Below, piece after piece: positions 43,512-54,311 of a stretch of DNA of 64,000 nucleotides. A program made the translations under genes and the position numbers. The DNA is from Gemmata palustris. GTDB lineage: Bacteria > Planctomycetota > Planctomycetia > Gemmatales > Gemmataceae. The stretch is taken from assembly GCF_017939745.1 (NCBI RefSeq), contig NZ_JAGKQQ010000001.1, forward strand, positions 1,860,001 to 1,924,000, read 5' to 3'. Under the pieces are notes generated by a model. That model was not told where the DNA came from. It did not search any database and saw nothing but the letters and a program-made list of their open reading frames with translations. The first letter of the stretch is position 1. Each line of letters opens with the position of its first letter.

Positions 43512-44459
43512 TTAACGGCGGGCGGGCGCGGCCCGCGTGGACATCCGCTGGAAGAGGAACTTCGAGAGGACCGCGTCCATGTAGTCGCTGGTGCGGAGCA
43601 GCGTGTAGTCGATGCCGATCCGGGTGCAGCCGCGGCGCACTTCCGTGAGGTAGATTTCCAGCTCCTCGAGGTACCCGTCGCGGAGCGCGCGCGGGTCGCA
43701 GAGCAGGTCCGGGAGCTGTTCGAGGCCCTCGAACTTCGTCATCCCGGAGAACGGGAACAGGAGCTCGTCGTCGTCGAGGATGTGGAACACCATCACGTCG
43801 TGGCGCCGGTGCCGGAGCATCTCCAGACCCTTGAAGAGCTGCTCGCGGTCGCACAGCAGGTCCGAGAACACGAGCACGAGGCCGCGGCTCGGCATGCTCT
43901 CCGCGACCTGCCGCATGATCTTGACCATGTCGGTCTTCTCGCGCGGGTTCGACACGTGGAGCGCCTTGGTCACGGCGTCCATGTGGCGCACCGAGCTGCG
44001 CGGCGGGATCGCCTCGCGCACGTCCGAGTCGAACGTGACGAGCCCGCACGAGTCCTGCTGCTTGACGGTCATGTACGCGAGGCACGCGGCGGCCGTGGCG
44101 ACGTAGTCGTACTTGTACAGCGTGCCCGCTTTACGGTGCTTGTCCGCCCCGTAGAGCATGGACTCGCTCGCGTCCACCACCACGTAAGATCGCAGGTTCG
44201 TTTCCGCTTCGTACTGCTTGATGACGAACTTGTCGGACCGCTGCCACACCTTCCAGTCGATGCGGCGCAGGTCGTCGCCGGGCATGTACTCGCGGTGCTG
44301 CACGAACTCCACGCTCTGCCCGTACACGGGGCTCTTGTGCATCCCCGCGAGGAACCCCTCGACCACCTGGCGCGCCCGCAGGTCGAGCTGCGAGATGCGG
44401 GCGATCACCTTCGGGTCGAGGAACCGGCGCGGGTTGTCGGAGTCGCTGCGCTTGGCCAT
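43512..44459 (-). CDS. DUF58 domain protein
   Basis: The 315-residue protein shows the DUF58 signature: GQSVEFVQHREYMPGDDLR, then RIDWKVWQRSDKFVIKQYE. A VWA-like site follows, VDASESM (D-x-S-x-S at 96-100). No transmembrane helix is present, so it is cytoplasmic. DUF58 genes follow MoxR ATPase genes in most bacterial lineages, and the product is thought to be a partner or client of MoxR. A 12-bp palindrome (GCCGTTAACGGC, 43507-43518) overlaps its stop codon. The gap to moxR is 102 nt. Confidence 0.92.
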   Translation of the reverse strand: MAKRSDSDNPRRFLDPKVIARISQLDLRARQVVEGFLAGMHKSPVYGQSVEFVQHREYMPGDDLRRIDWKVWQRSDKFVIKQYEAETNLRSYVVVDASESMLYGADKHRKAGTLYKYDYVATAAACLAYMTVKQQDSCGLVTFDSDVREAIPPRSSVRHMDAVTKALHVSNPREKTDMVKIMRQVAESMPSRGLVLVFSDLLCDREQLFKGLEMLRHRRHDVMVFHILDDDELLFPFSGMTKFEGLEQLPDLLCDPRALRDGYLEELEIYLTEVRRGCTRIGIDYTLLRTSDYMDAVLSKFLFQRMSTRAAPARR

Positions 44460-44561
44460 GACGATTCAGTTCCAGTCAGTTCCAGGGGTCGGGGTGCGGG
44501 TCCAAGTTGGGGCGGCGCCGATCCGGGGTCCCAGTTTGGAACCGGGAACCCGGAACCCGAT

Positions 44562-45620
<1,059 letters not shown>

Positions 45621-45781
45621 CGCGGCTCAGCTCTCGGAGGGTTGGGTGAAGGGGGTCGAATGTAGGGATAGAAATACACTCAGTCCGGTCGTCGTGTCGC
45701 GATAAAAATCCGGTTTCGCGCGCCCGACAAAGCGAACAAGGGGCAGAGCCGGTACAACCCGGCCCGCCGGCACGACTGCGG

Positions 45782-46960
45782 TTAGCGCTGGTAGATGGGC
45801 AGAATACCCTTCTCCAACTGGAGCAAGCACAGGTTGATGCTGGTCACGTAGACGGGCGAAATGGAACTCTGGGTCCAGGAGCCACCGGTCTTGTCCTGGT
45901 TGTCGAGGATCTGCGGGAAATAGACGTCCTTGAACCGCGCCCAACTGAGCCACTTGTCCTTTTCCTTCTGGTCCGGGAACATCTCCCCGTACTTCTCGTC
46001 CCCGAGCGCGTACATGGCCTGGCCGAAGTAGTACGTCTGATACTCGTCGTGGGCCTGGCGCCCCTTGGCCAAGAACGTGCTCTCGTGGTCCTTACAGTAT
46101 TTGAGCCAGCGCTTGGGGAGTTCGCCCTTGTACTGCCCGGCGCTGAACCCGCAACAGATCGCCGCGGCCGTCAGCGGCGGGCGCTCCTGACCGCGCCCCG
46201 CCGCCCCGCCGAGGTAGTTGTAGATGATGCCGCCATCAGTGGTGGTGCAGGCCTCGAGGTAGTTCACGGCCTTGTCGATGTTCTCCTTGGGGACCGGGAT
46301 GCCCGCGTTGCGCGCGGCCCGGAGCCCCTGGAGCGCGGTGATGGTCACCGAGCCCTCGTCGAAGTTCCCGCCGTCGGCCGCGCTCACGTACCCCCAACCG
46401 CCGATGTCCACGTCCTTGCCCTCGGCTTTGCGGTGCTTCTTGAGGGTCTGGGCCTTGCAGATGAACTCGACGGCCTTCTTGAGCAGCTTCTCGAGCTTGT
46501 CGCGCTGTTCCTTGTCCTCTTCTTCGCCGTACACGCTGGCCAGGAACATCGTGCCGAACCCCTGACCGTACATGTACCGCACCGATTCCGTGGGGTTGCG
46601 GGAATCCCCGAGCATCCCGTTGGCCTGCTGGCGCGCCGGCGCGAGGAACCAGTCCACGGCCTTCTTCACCTGATCGGAATACTTGCCCTCTTTGAGGGTG
46701 CTGCCTTCCATCAGGAACGCCATCCCCGCGAGGGCGGTCATGGTCGTCGGGTACTGACCGCCCTGCGCTTCCCAGTGACCGTCTTGGGCCTGGGTCTTCT
46801 TCAGGTACTCGAGCCCCTTGTCGATCGCCGACTCGATCGCCTTCTTCTGGTCCTTGTCTTTCTTCTCGTCGGCGGCCCGTGCCGGTCGAGGTGCGGGAAC
46901 GGTGACCACACCGCCGACCACACACGCCGTCAGGGTCGCGAGCAACCAACTGCGGGGCAT
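45782..46960 (-). CDS. Secreted prenyltransferase/squalene-oxidase-repeat (alpha/alpha-toroid) protein
   Basis: The 392-residue protein has a signal peptide (MPRSWLLATLTACVVGGVVT). Repeated toroid motifs follow: GLEYLKKTQAQDGHWEAQGG, GGWGYVSAADGG, VNYLEACTTTDGGIIYNY and GGSWTQS. These match the prenyltransferase/squalene oxidase repeat, used here outside the cytoplasm. There is no squalene-cyclase DxDD motif, so terpene chemistry is unlikely; planctomycete members of this type have no known function. The start at 46960 is chosen because GGAG precedes it. It lies 161 nt upstream of moxR and is probably co-transcribed. Confidence 0.85.
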   Translation of the reverse strand: MPRSWLLATLTACVVGGVVTVPAPRPARAADEKKDKDQKKAIESAIDKGLEYLKKTQAQDGHWEAQGGQYPTTMTALAGMAFLMEGSTLKEGKYSDQVKKAVDWFLAPARQQANGMLGDSRNPTESVRYMYGQGFGTMFLASVYGEEEDKEQRDKLEKLLKKAVEFICKAQTLKKHRKAEGKDVDIGGWGYVSAADGGNFDEGSVTITALQGLRAARNAGIPVPKENIDKAVNYLEACTTTDGGIIYNYLGGAAGRGQERPPLTAAAICCGFSAGQYKGELPKRWLKYCKDHESTFLAKGRQAHDEYQTYYFGQAMYALGDEKYGEMFPDQKEKDKWLSWARFKDVYFPQILDNQDKTGGSWTQSSISPVYVTSINLCLLQLEKGILPIYQR

Positions 46961-47270
46961 GACGCTCTCCAACGAGAACCCACCTTCGGCTCGACCTGCG
47001 AGGGCCGGTCGGAAAAATGGGGTATGGGTAAAAGACGATCGCGGGACAAAGGATTAACACCGGTGGGCACGGTCTGCCCACCGAATTGGGAGAGGGACCG
47101 AAAAAAGCGCGATGCGATGAGTTTTTCGGCCACAGAGCGAGGAGAGATCGTGTGGCGAATCGGTAACGGTTCACGGCCGGTACCGCGGAATAGCACCGCG
47201 ACACCGGTCCGAGAGTACAGTTAACTCGACAACACAACACCGCGCGAGAGGCCGAACCACAGAAAAACAC
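46961..47270. other. Intergenic gap in the cluster, 310 bp
   Basis: No gene supported. It may hold a second promoter for the toroid-MoxR part of the cluster; none was clear by eye. Confidence 0.35.
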
Positions 47271-50200
47271 TTACTTCTTCGGCTCGTCCGGCTTCTTCGG
47301 CTCGTCCGGCTGGATCAGGACGCGGGTGTCGTACCGGTTCAAGCTGATCGTCCCGTTCTTCGAGTCGATCACCAGGCTGAACGGGTTCCCGTTGTACACG
47401 AGCGGCTTATCGAAGAGCAGGCGCCCGCGCTCCTTTTCGATGACCACCACGGTGTGGCTGTACTGCGTGCCGTTCTGATTCATCACCACCGCGGCCGCGA
47501 TGATGACCGGCAGTTCGTTAAAGTGTTCCAGCACGAGTTGCTGGTTCTCGAGCACCCCCTCGTACATCCACAGCCGCTTGCCGGTACCGCGATCGAAGGC
47601 GTAAATCGGCCCGTTGACCCGCTGGGACCGGAGCATGCTGTTGACGTTGATCTGCCGGACCGCGTTGGGGTCGCGGTCGAGGACCAGGTAGAACCGGTCC
47701 GCGTCCGCGAACACCTGCGCCCCGGTACACGGCTTCAGGTGGGTCTCGAGGTTCTTCTGGTCGATCTTGAGCGTCGCCAGCGCCTCGCCCGTCCGAATGG
47801 AGAAGATCTCCGCGGTCCCGTCGGACTTGATGAACCCGGCCCAATCGGGGTTGAGGGCCGAGGTGACCGGGACCGCCTTCGCGTCGTACTCCTTCTTCCA
47901 CACGTCCTTACCGGTCGCGAGGTCGTACAAGCGGATCGCGCGGGGCTGCTCCCCGGTGCCCGTCGTGACGAGCGCCGTGCGCCCGATGATGCGGTACGAC
48001 TTGGCGTCGGCGAGCACGCGCCCGGAGTCCGGCGAGTTCTCGACCTGCAGCCCGTCCACGGCCCGGAGCAGCTTCGTCGAGAGCGGCTTGTGGTTGGCGC
48101 CCGTGTCGGTTTCGACCAGCACGATGTAGCGCCCGTCGCCGTAGATGTTGGTGCGCTCGGGCACGCCCTTGCGGGTCCAGAGCACGCGCCGGGTCAGCGG
48201 CTCGATCGCCTCCAGCCCGTCGGACGTCAGGAGGCACGCGTAGTTCGCCTGCAGGATCGCGGACCGGCCCATCGGCACCTTCACGCCGTTGGCCAGCCAC
48301 AGTTCGCACTCGCCGTCGGGCAGGATCTCGACCTGGTAGCTCATGTTCGGCTGGAGCGGGTTGTCGGAGAGCAGGTTCTTGTTCCACAGCTCCTTCTTCT
48401 CGGCCAGGTCGAAGCAGTACACCGTCATGCCCATTTGAACGAGCATCAGGTGCCCGTTGCCCTGAACGAACTTGGACCACGGGATCGGCAGCCCGTTGCG
48501 CGAGTACAGGTTCTGGTTCGCCATGTTGGGGAACCGGACGCGCTCGTTGCCGGTCGAGCGGTCGAACCCGCGGAGCGCCCACGTCCCGTTGCCGGAGATG
48601 CTCTGGTCCAGGGTGAACCGGTACTGGCGGTACGCGGGGAACAGGTCCGCGGGCGACTCGACCTCGAACTGCTGGTTGTAGGACACCGGCGAGATCGGCT
48701 GGGTCTGCTCCGCCTTCACGCGGGTCGGGAGCGGGTAGCGGCTCGGTTCGAGGAACGGCAACAGGCGCTTGTCGGTGAGCAGGTTCGTGAGGAAATCGGC
48801 CCCGGTTTTGCCGTCGCGGATGACGACGTTGGGATATTCCTTGCCGAGCTGCAGGTACAAACCGACCGCGTCCTCCATCATCCGGTTCTTAATCATGAGC
48901 TGCGCGAGCGCCTCGGTGGCGCGGGCGCGAACGACCGGGTCGTCGGAGGCCACGCGGAGCTGCGAGAGGTGCGTCTGCGCCTCGCGCGTGTCGGCGTCGT
49001 TGTTGGTCGCGAGCAGCACGTCGGCGAGCTTGAACTGTGCCTCGGTCCCGGTGTCGAAGAACGGCCCGAAAACCGCGACGAACTCGCGGAGCCGCTGCAG
49101 GTTGTTCCCGTCCTTGACCGCGTTCCACTCCTTCACCACGCGGGTCTCGAGCGACTTCTTTGCCTCCGGGGTCGCGGCCCGGCGGATCATCGCCTCGATG
49201 CGCCCGCGCGCCCACACGTCGGGGCGCATCCGCACGTTCGGCTCGTCGGGCATTTCGAGCAGTTGCTTGCCCTCGCCGAGGTTGGCGAGCGCGAGGTAGT
49301 GGTCGAACGCCTCGCTGAGCCGGCCCTGGGTCTCGCGCCCGCGGGCCAGGAGGTAGTAGTGGAGGCGCTTGCGGCGCTTGACCTCGTCGTCGCGCCGGAC
49401 CTTGTCCTCCGGGGTCTCCATCGCGACCGCCGGCACATCACAGAGCGCCTCGTACTCCTTGAGGTACCCCTCGCCCGCGTTGAAATCGGCGCGGAGCAGT
49501 TCCGTGTACACGATGTAGAGCTTGTCCCGCAGGAGCGGGAGCTTCTCGACCGGCAGCTTGTTCTTCTCGGCCGCCTTGAAGTCGGCGATCGCGTCCGCGA
49601 GCTTCCCGTCGTCGAGGTAGAGCTCGCCGCGGGCCAGGAGCCCGAGCGGGTCGTTCGGGTTCTTGTCGAGGAGCTTTTTCATCTCCGCGATCTTGAGCTC
49701 GAGCTGCGGGTACGCGGCGAGCTCCCACGGCGACTGGGCGAACACGAGCCCGTCCTGGAACACGAGGTTGCCGATGCCGTACTTGGCGAGCTCGGTGGTG
49801 TCGTTGCGCTTCCGGGCGCCGGTCTTCGAGACGATCTTGCCGTCCTCGATGTTGACGGCCCAGATCTCGCCGGCCGGGACCGTGTCGCGCCCGGCCGTCT
49901 CCTGGCGCACCGGGACGTAGAAGGCGTTGCGCCCGGTGGCCCCGTGGCCGGTCGGGGTGGGGATCGTGACGGGCGCCCACGCGACCTTCGGCTTCTGCGT
50001 GGCCTTGTCCTCGCCGGTCAGGTGGTACGCGCGGATCTGGTTGGTCCCGACCACGATCACGCGGTCGTTGACCACGCCGCCGACGTACAGGTCGGTGGCC
50101 TCTTTCGTCACCTCCCACAGGATCTTCCCCGTGCGCAGGTCGAGGCACTCCAGCAGGTTCGAGTCGTAAGCGGTCAGAATGACGCGCCCGCCACTGATGA

Positions 50201-52277
50201 CCGGCCCCGCCGAGCGCCACCGGTCGTTCCGGAGCTGCTCCGGGATCTCGGGCATCCCGGTTTGCGGGTTGATCGTGCGGGCCTGCTGGGAGACCTTCCG
50301 GTACCCGTGCGCCCACAGCAGGCTCCGGGACCGGGCGTCCACGGCGACGACGACGCCGGAGTTGGTCGGGCACACGATGATCCCGTCGCTCGCGGCGAGG
50401 GCCGCGCTCTGGTACCGGCGCACCGAGTCGGTGGGGAGCGTGCTGTTGGGCTTGCCGAGCTTCTGGCTCCACACCAGGGTGGGCTTCGGGGTCGGGTCCG
50501 GGCCGGGGGCCTTGACGAGGTTCTTCGGGTCGAGGCACAGCAGGCGGATGACGCCGGCCTGTTCGATCAGCACGTAGAGCCGGCCGTTGATCGGCAGCGG
50601 CGCGCTGAGGAACACCGCGTCGAGGCACAGGCGGAAGGCGTCGGTGTTTTTGTCGGCCTCTTCTTCGGTCAGGCGCGGGGGCAGCGGCTGTTGTTGCGGC
50701 CCCTTCGGGTCCTGGGTGGCCTCTTTCACGCGGCCGAGTTCCCACTTGAGGTTCCCGCTCTTCATGTCCACCGCGGCCAGGCGCCCGGCCCGGACCATGT
50801 CCGCGAGGTCGCCGCTGTGCCGGAACTGCGGCCCGTTGTTGATGCCGAACTCCGGGTTGTTGAACACCGGCGGCGGGGTGATCGCGAGGTCGTCCACGAA
50901 GTAGACGTTCTGGCCGTCGTGGGACAGCGAGCCGATCAGCGGGTTCTCGTAGAAGATGCTGGAAACGTTGACCGCTTTGGTGTTGTAGGTGCTCCACCAG
51001 CTCTTGGCGTCGCGCGTCATGTCCACGTCGTTGGTGCCGTCGCTCTTCATCAACTGGTGCATCCCGGCCGTGGTCTTCGAGCGCCAGACGATCTCGCCCG
51101 CGCGGACGACGCGGCCGTTCACCACACGGTCCCGGGTCGCGACCGCGTACACCCCGTCGTAGCTGCGGAACATGATGAGGTCGGCCGTGGTGACCGGGAA
51201 CGTCCCCGGGAGCGGGATGTTCTTGGGCGCCTTGCCGTCGCGGGCGAAGAGCCGGTCCAATTCGCCCTTGATGAAGAGGTTGGCCTCGTCGTCGCCATCG
51301 TAGAACATCGGGAACCCGAACACCTTGTCGAGGAACGGCGGACCGCCGTCCACGACGCCGTTGCGGGCCGCGTTGCCGCCCCTCACGCCCCACTCGCCGA
51401 CGACAGTATTGGCCCGCATCAATTCGATCGGGCGGTCCAGTTCGGTCCGCACCATTTCCGGCGTGTACTTCTTCCGGCCGATCGTGAGCCCGTCCCGGGT
51501 CGCCTTGAACAGCTTGTCCTCGGCCACTTTAAACAGTTCATTGTGCCGGGGGTCGGGGCTGCGCTTGAAGGCCAGGGCCACTTTGAAGAGCGTGTACGGC
51601 GTGAAGAGCTCGTCCACGTCCTTCCGCGGGAGCACGCGCTCGAACGAGTACGCCGCTTCGAGGAAGTTGCCGCGCTCGAGGTACAGCGTGCCGAGCAGGA
51701 TCGCGGCCTCGGCCCCGGCCTTCGTGTGGAAGAACCGCTGCGACACGTCGGCGAGGACCGCGAGGTCGTAGTTGGCCCGGATCGCGTCGTCGAGGAGCCC
51801 GGACGCCGTGGCGCCGTAGGCCTGCTGGTAGAACTGGAGCCCCTCGGGCTGGAACTCCGCGATGATACGGTTCGCTTCGGTCTTCACGCTGATGCGGTTG
51901 ACGCGGGTCTCGTTCCCGACCTTGTACTTCACGTCGAAGAACGAGTCGCTCTGCGTATCGAGAATGTTTTGGAGCAGCGGACAGATGGTATTGTAAGGCG
52001 GATCCTTGAACGTCAGGTAGTCGCGCGCGGCCTTGAGCTGGTTCTTGGCGTCGCGCTGGTAGGGCGGGGCGAACGGGAGGTTGTCATCGATCTCCGAGCG
52101 ATCGCCCTTGTCTTTCTCCTTGTCCTTGTCACTCTTCTGGCCCGGTCTGACGGGCTGTGCGACCCCGGCGACGGCGGCGGGCTGCCCGTTCACCGAGTGG
52201 GCACTCCAGGTGACGAGCCACGCGCAGAGCGCGGCGAGTACCCCACAGGACAGCAGCCGCATTTTGAAGCCACGCAT
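47271..52277 (-). CDS. Very large secreted PQQ-like beta-propeller protein with helical repeats
   Basis: The 1668-residue protein has a signal peptide (about 7-32). A helical repeat region follows. The middle part has PQQ-type propeller blades (AVDARSRSLLWAHGYRKV, LECLDLRTGKILWEVTKEAT, VNDRVIVVGTNQIRAYHLTG). A TPR-like helical stretch (about 880-1130) separates these from a second propeller (AIEPLTRRVLWTRKGVPERT, LYDLATGKDVWKKEYDAKAV, AFDRGTGKRLWMYEG). The pattern suggests two eight-bladed-type propellers joined by helices, as in scaffold proteins, and no quinoprotein active-site motif was identified. Start 52277 is preferred over 52289 because GGGA lies upstream. It heads the minus-strand cluster. 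Confidence 0.82.
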   Translation of the reverse strand: MRGFKMRLLSCGVLAALCAWLVTWSAHSVNGQPAAVAGVAQPVRPGQKSDKDKEKDKGDRSEIDDNLPFAPPYQRDAKNQLKAARDYLTFKDPPYNTICPLLQNILDTQSDSFFDVKYKVGNETRVNRISVKTEANRIIAEFQPEGLQFYQQAYGATASGLLDDAIRANYDLAVLADVSQRFFHTKAGAEAAILLGTLYLERGNFLEAAYSFERVLPRKDVDELFTPYTLFKVALAFKRSPDPRHNELFKVAEDKLFKATRDGLTIGRKKYTPEMVRTELDRPIELMRANTVVGEWGVRGGNAARNGVVDGGPPFLDKVFGFPMFYDGDDEANLFIKGELDRLFARDGKAPKNIPLPGTFPVTTADLIMFRSYDGVYAVATRDRVVNGRVVRAGEIVWRSKTTAGMHQLMKSDGTNDVDMTRDAKSWWSTYNTKAVNVSSIFYENPLIGSLSHDGQNVYFVDDLAITPPPVFNNPEFGINNGPQFRHSGDLADMVRAGRLAAVDMKSGNLKWELGRVKEATQDPKGPQQQPLPPRLTEEEADKNTDAFRLCLDAVFLSAPLPINGRLYVLIEQAGVIRLLCLDPKNLVKAPGPDPTPKPTLVWSQKLGKPNSTLPTDSVRRYQSAALAASDGIIVCPTNSGVVVAVDARSRSLLWAHGYRKVSQQARTINPQTGMPEIPEQLRNDRWRSAGPVISGGRVILTAYDSNLLECLDLRTGKILWEVTKEATDLYVGGVVNDRVIVVGTNQIRAYHLTGEDKATQKPKVAWAPVTIPTPTGHGATGRNAFYVPVRQETAGRDTVPAGEIWAVNIEDGKIVSKTGARKRNDTTELAKYGIGNLVFQDGLVFAQSPWELAAYPQLELKIAEMKKLLDKNPNDPLGLLARGELYLDDGKLADAIADFKAAEKNKLPVEKLPLLRDKLYIVYTELLRADFNAGEGYLKEYEALCDVPAVAMETPEDKVRRDDEVKRRKRLHYYLLARGRETQGRLSEAFDHYLALANLGEGKQLLEMPDEPNVRMRPDVWARGRIEAMIRRAATPEAKKSLETRVVKEWNAVKDGNNLQRLREFVAVFGPFFDTGTEAQFKLADVLLATNNDADTREAQTHLSQLRVASDDPVVRARATEALAQLMIKNRMMEDAVGLYLQLGKEYPNVVIRDGKTGADFLTNLLTDKRLLPFLEPSRYPLPTRVKAEQTQPISPVSYNQQFEVESPADLFPAYRQYRFTLDQSISGNGTWALRGFDRSTGNERVRFPNMANQNLYSRNGLPIPWSKFVQGNGHLMLVQMGMTVYCFDLAEKKELWNKNLLSDNPLQPNMSYQVEILPDGECELWLANGVKVPMGRSAILQANYACLLTSDGLEAIEPLTRRVLWTRKGVPERTNIYGDGRYIVLVETDTGANHKPLSTKLLRAVDGLQVENSPDSGRVLADAKSYRIIGRTALVTTGTGEQPRAIRLYDLATGKDVWKKEYDAKAVPVTSALNPDWAGFIKSDGTAEIFSIRTGEALATLKIDQKNLETHLKPCTGAQVFADADRFYLVLDRDPNAVRQINVNSMLRSQRVNGPIYAFDRGTGKRLWMYEGVLENQQLVLEHFNELPVIIAAAVVMNQNGTQYSHTVVVIEKERGRLLFDKPLVYNGNPFSLVIDSKNGTISLNRYDTRVLIQPDEPKKPDEPKK

Positions 52278-52335
52278 GGCGGTTCCCATTTCTGTCCGTG
52301 ACCGGTGCGCCGCGAATGATCGGCGCACCCGACCG

Positions 52336-52364
52336 ATTTTGTCACTTCCCCGCACGGTTCACAA
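52336..52364 (-). promoter_or_regulatory. Possible promoter of the 13-gene cluster
   Basis: On the minus strand TTGTGA (52364-52359), a 17-nt spacer and CAAAAT (52341-52336). Each hexamer matches consensus at four of six positions. Transcription would start about 50 nt before the start codon at 52277. Confidence 0.4.
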
Positions 52365-53086
52365 GGAGAAATCTACCCGCTCCCGTTCGGCCGGGGAAGT
52401 GGCGGTCGGCGCATCCCGTTACATGGAGAGGGGCGATATTGTACGACGAACCGGCACCCGCAACCTAACGCCGCGCGCCGGCCACGACACGTACTCATGT
52501 AAGAGACGATTCACCCGCAGCGCGCGTTTGCACAATGCGGGAGCCAGTTCCCGTGCTTTATCGGGCGAAGAGCGCGCGGTGAAGAACCGTCCCCGCACGT
52601 TCCGGCCCAACTATCTGTCGTTTGGGACAGTCACCTGACGGAGGGTTAAAAGGAAACTGCCCTCTACCAGCACTTGGGAACTAGCGACACCCGCCGAGGC
52701 CACTATTACCTCCCACCGAAATTTGCTCGAATCGGTCGAGACCGGTTGGGCGGGATCGTGGCCCCGGACGAGAGTACGGCCATATGGCTGCTCCGAGCGG
52801 TACTCGTCGAAGGCGCACTCGCGCGGCGGGAGGTCACACTGTACCTTCCGGTAGGCACGGCACCGATCCGGGGTAACGAAGTGGTCCGCGCGTTCTGCTC
52901 GGCCTGGTTGTTATGGAAGTTCGTAGAGCTCACAACCGGGAGCAAGTAAAACGTGCCCATTCGCTACCCACCCTCCACAATTCCACAGCGGCGACCGCTC
53001 GCCGCACCTTCATCCGAACTTTAACCGCGTCACCAACGCGGTTCGTATGCTCTCTAGCACTCACACTCTCCGTCCGAGATGCTGCC
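52365..53086. other. 722-bp region without a supported gene
   Basis: Open frames here (for example 52674-52949, TTG start) have no recognisable domain and mirror each other on the two strands. The stretch separates the divergent cluster head and the phosphatase-superfamily gene and should hold the latter's promoter. Confidence 0.35.
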
Positions 53087-54241
53087 ATGTTGGACCTGTC
53101 GAACCTGTGCGCCGCGGTGCGCTCCAAAGGCGGCGCGAAACGCTGCCTGATCTCATCCGCCGCCTTTGTGGTGCTCGCCACACTCACGGCGCCCGCGTCG
53201 GGCTCGGAGCCGGCACGGAAAGCCGAAAACGTCATTGTTGTGACGCTCGACGGGTTCCGCTGGCAGGAGCTGTTCGAGGGCGGGGACGAGTCGTTCATGG
53301 ACGCCAAGCAGGGCGGGGTTAAGGACGTCCCCGGGCTGAAAAAGCGGTACTCGCGCGAGAAGCTCGAGGACCGGCGGGCGGCGCTGATGCCGTTCCTGTG
53401 GGGCACCGTGGCCAAGAACGGCCAGGTCTTCGGGAACCCGGCCAAAGGCGCATCGGCCAAGATCACCAACGGGCTCAAGTTCTCGTACCCGGGCTACAGC
53501 GAGATGTTCTGCGGGCTTGCCGATCCGCGGATCGACTCGAACGCCAAGAAAGCCAATCCCAATCTCTCGGTGCTGGAGTTCCTGAACGGTCGGCCGGGCT
53601 TCAAGGATAAGGTCGAGGCGGTCTGCACCTGGGACGTGTTTCCTTCGATCTTTCGGACGCAACAGAACGGGTTACGCATTCAGGCCGGATGGGAGCCGCT
53701 CAAAGCCGACAAGTTGACCGACCGCGAGCGCGGCCTGAACGAGACGATGGAACTACTCCCGCGGTACTGGCCGGACAATGCGTTCGACGTGTTCACGATG
53801 GGCGCGGCGAAGTCGGCACTGGAGCGGCGCAAGCCCCGCGTGCTGTACATCGGGCTGGGTGAAACGGACGAGTGGGGGCACGGTCGGCGGTACGACCTGT
53901 ACTTGGACTCCGCGAACAAGGCCGACCGGTTCCTCGCGGAACTGTGGGACGGGCTGCAGAAAGATCCGCAATACAAGAACAAAACTGCCCTCCTCATCAC
54001 GACCGACCACGGCCGCGGGAGCACGCGGGTGGACTGGACCGACCACGGGAAGAACGTGGAGGGGGCGGAACACATCTGGATCGCGGTGATGGGACCGGAC
54101 ACACCGGCCACGGGCGAGCGCGAGAAACGCGAAGTGACGCAGAGTCAGGTCGCCGCCACGGTTGCCGCTCTGGTGGGAGAGGATTTCGGTGCGGCGAGCC
54201 CGAAGGCCGCAGCGCCTCTACCGGTGTTCGAGAAGAAATAA
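53087..54241 (+). CDS. Alkaline-phosphatase-superfamily protein, exported
   Basis: The 384-residue protein has a hydrophobic export segment (about 21-40). VIVVTLDGFRWQELFEGG (Asp55) is the N-terminal metal-ligand motif of the superfamily. The C-terminal half has TDHGRGS and WTDHGKN, with GAEHIWIAVMGPDT, matching the metal-binding His/Asp positions of phosphodiesterase and phosphatase members. The nucleophile is probably the Ser or Thr in FSYPGYSEM. Substrate unknown; nucleotide pyrophosphatase or phosphonate-type activities are possible. The first Met at 53087 gives the signal; upstream frame is unconserved. Confidence 0.82.
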   Translation: MLDLSNLCAAVRSKGGAKRCLISSAAFVVLATLTAPASGSEPARKAENVIVVTLDGFRWQELFEGGDESFMDAKQGGVKDVPGLKKRYSREKLEDRRAALMPFLWGTVAKNGQVFGNPAKGASAKITNGLKFSYPGYSEMFCGLADPRIDSNAKKANPNLSVLEFLNGRPGFKDKVEAVCTWDVFPSIFRTQQNGLRIQAGWEPLKADKLTDRERGLNETMELLPRYWPDNAFDVFTMGAAKSALERRKPRVLYIGLGETDEWGHGRRYDLYLDSANKADRFLAELWDGLQKDPQYKNKTALLITTDHGRGSTRVDWTDHGKNVEGAEHIWIAVMGPDTPATGEREKREVTQSQVAATVAALVGEDFGAASPKAAAPLPVFEKK

Positions 54242-54311
54242 CGCTCGGAACGAGCGAACGAACTTGCCCCTTCCGTCTGTGATCGGAACCAATTCTCCCA
54301 CGAGGTTCGTG

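Noticed and set aside
47454-52301. 1615-aa open frame antisense to the propeller gene
   Set aside because: Composition is Arg/Val/Glu-rich with no domain; it is the mirror of a clear coding region in high-GC DNA.
52674-52949. 91-aa frame upstream of the phosphatase-superfamily gene
   Set aside because: TTG start, no domain, and a mirror frame on the other strand of similar length.
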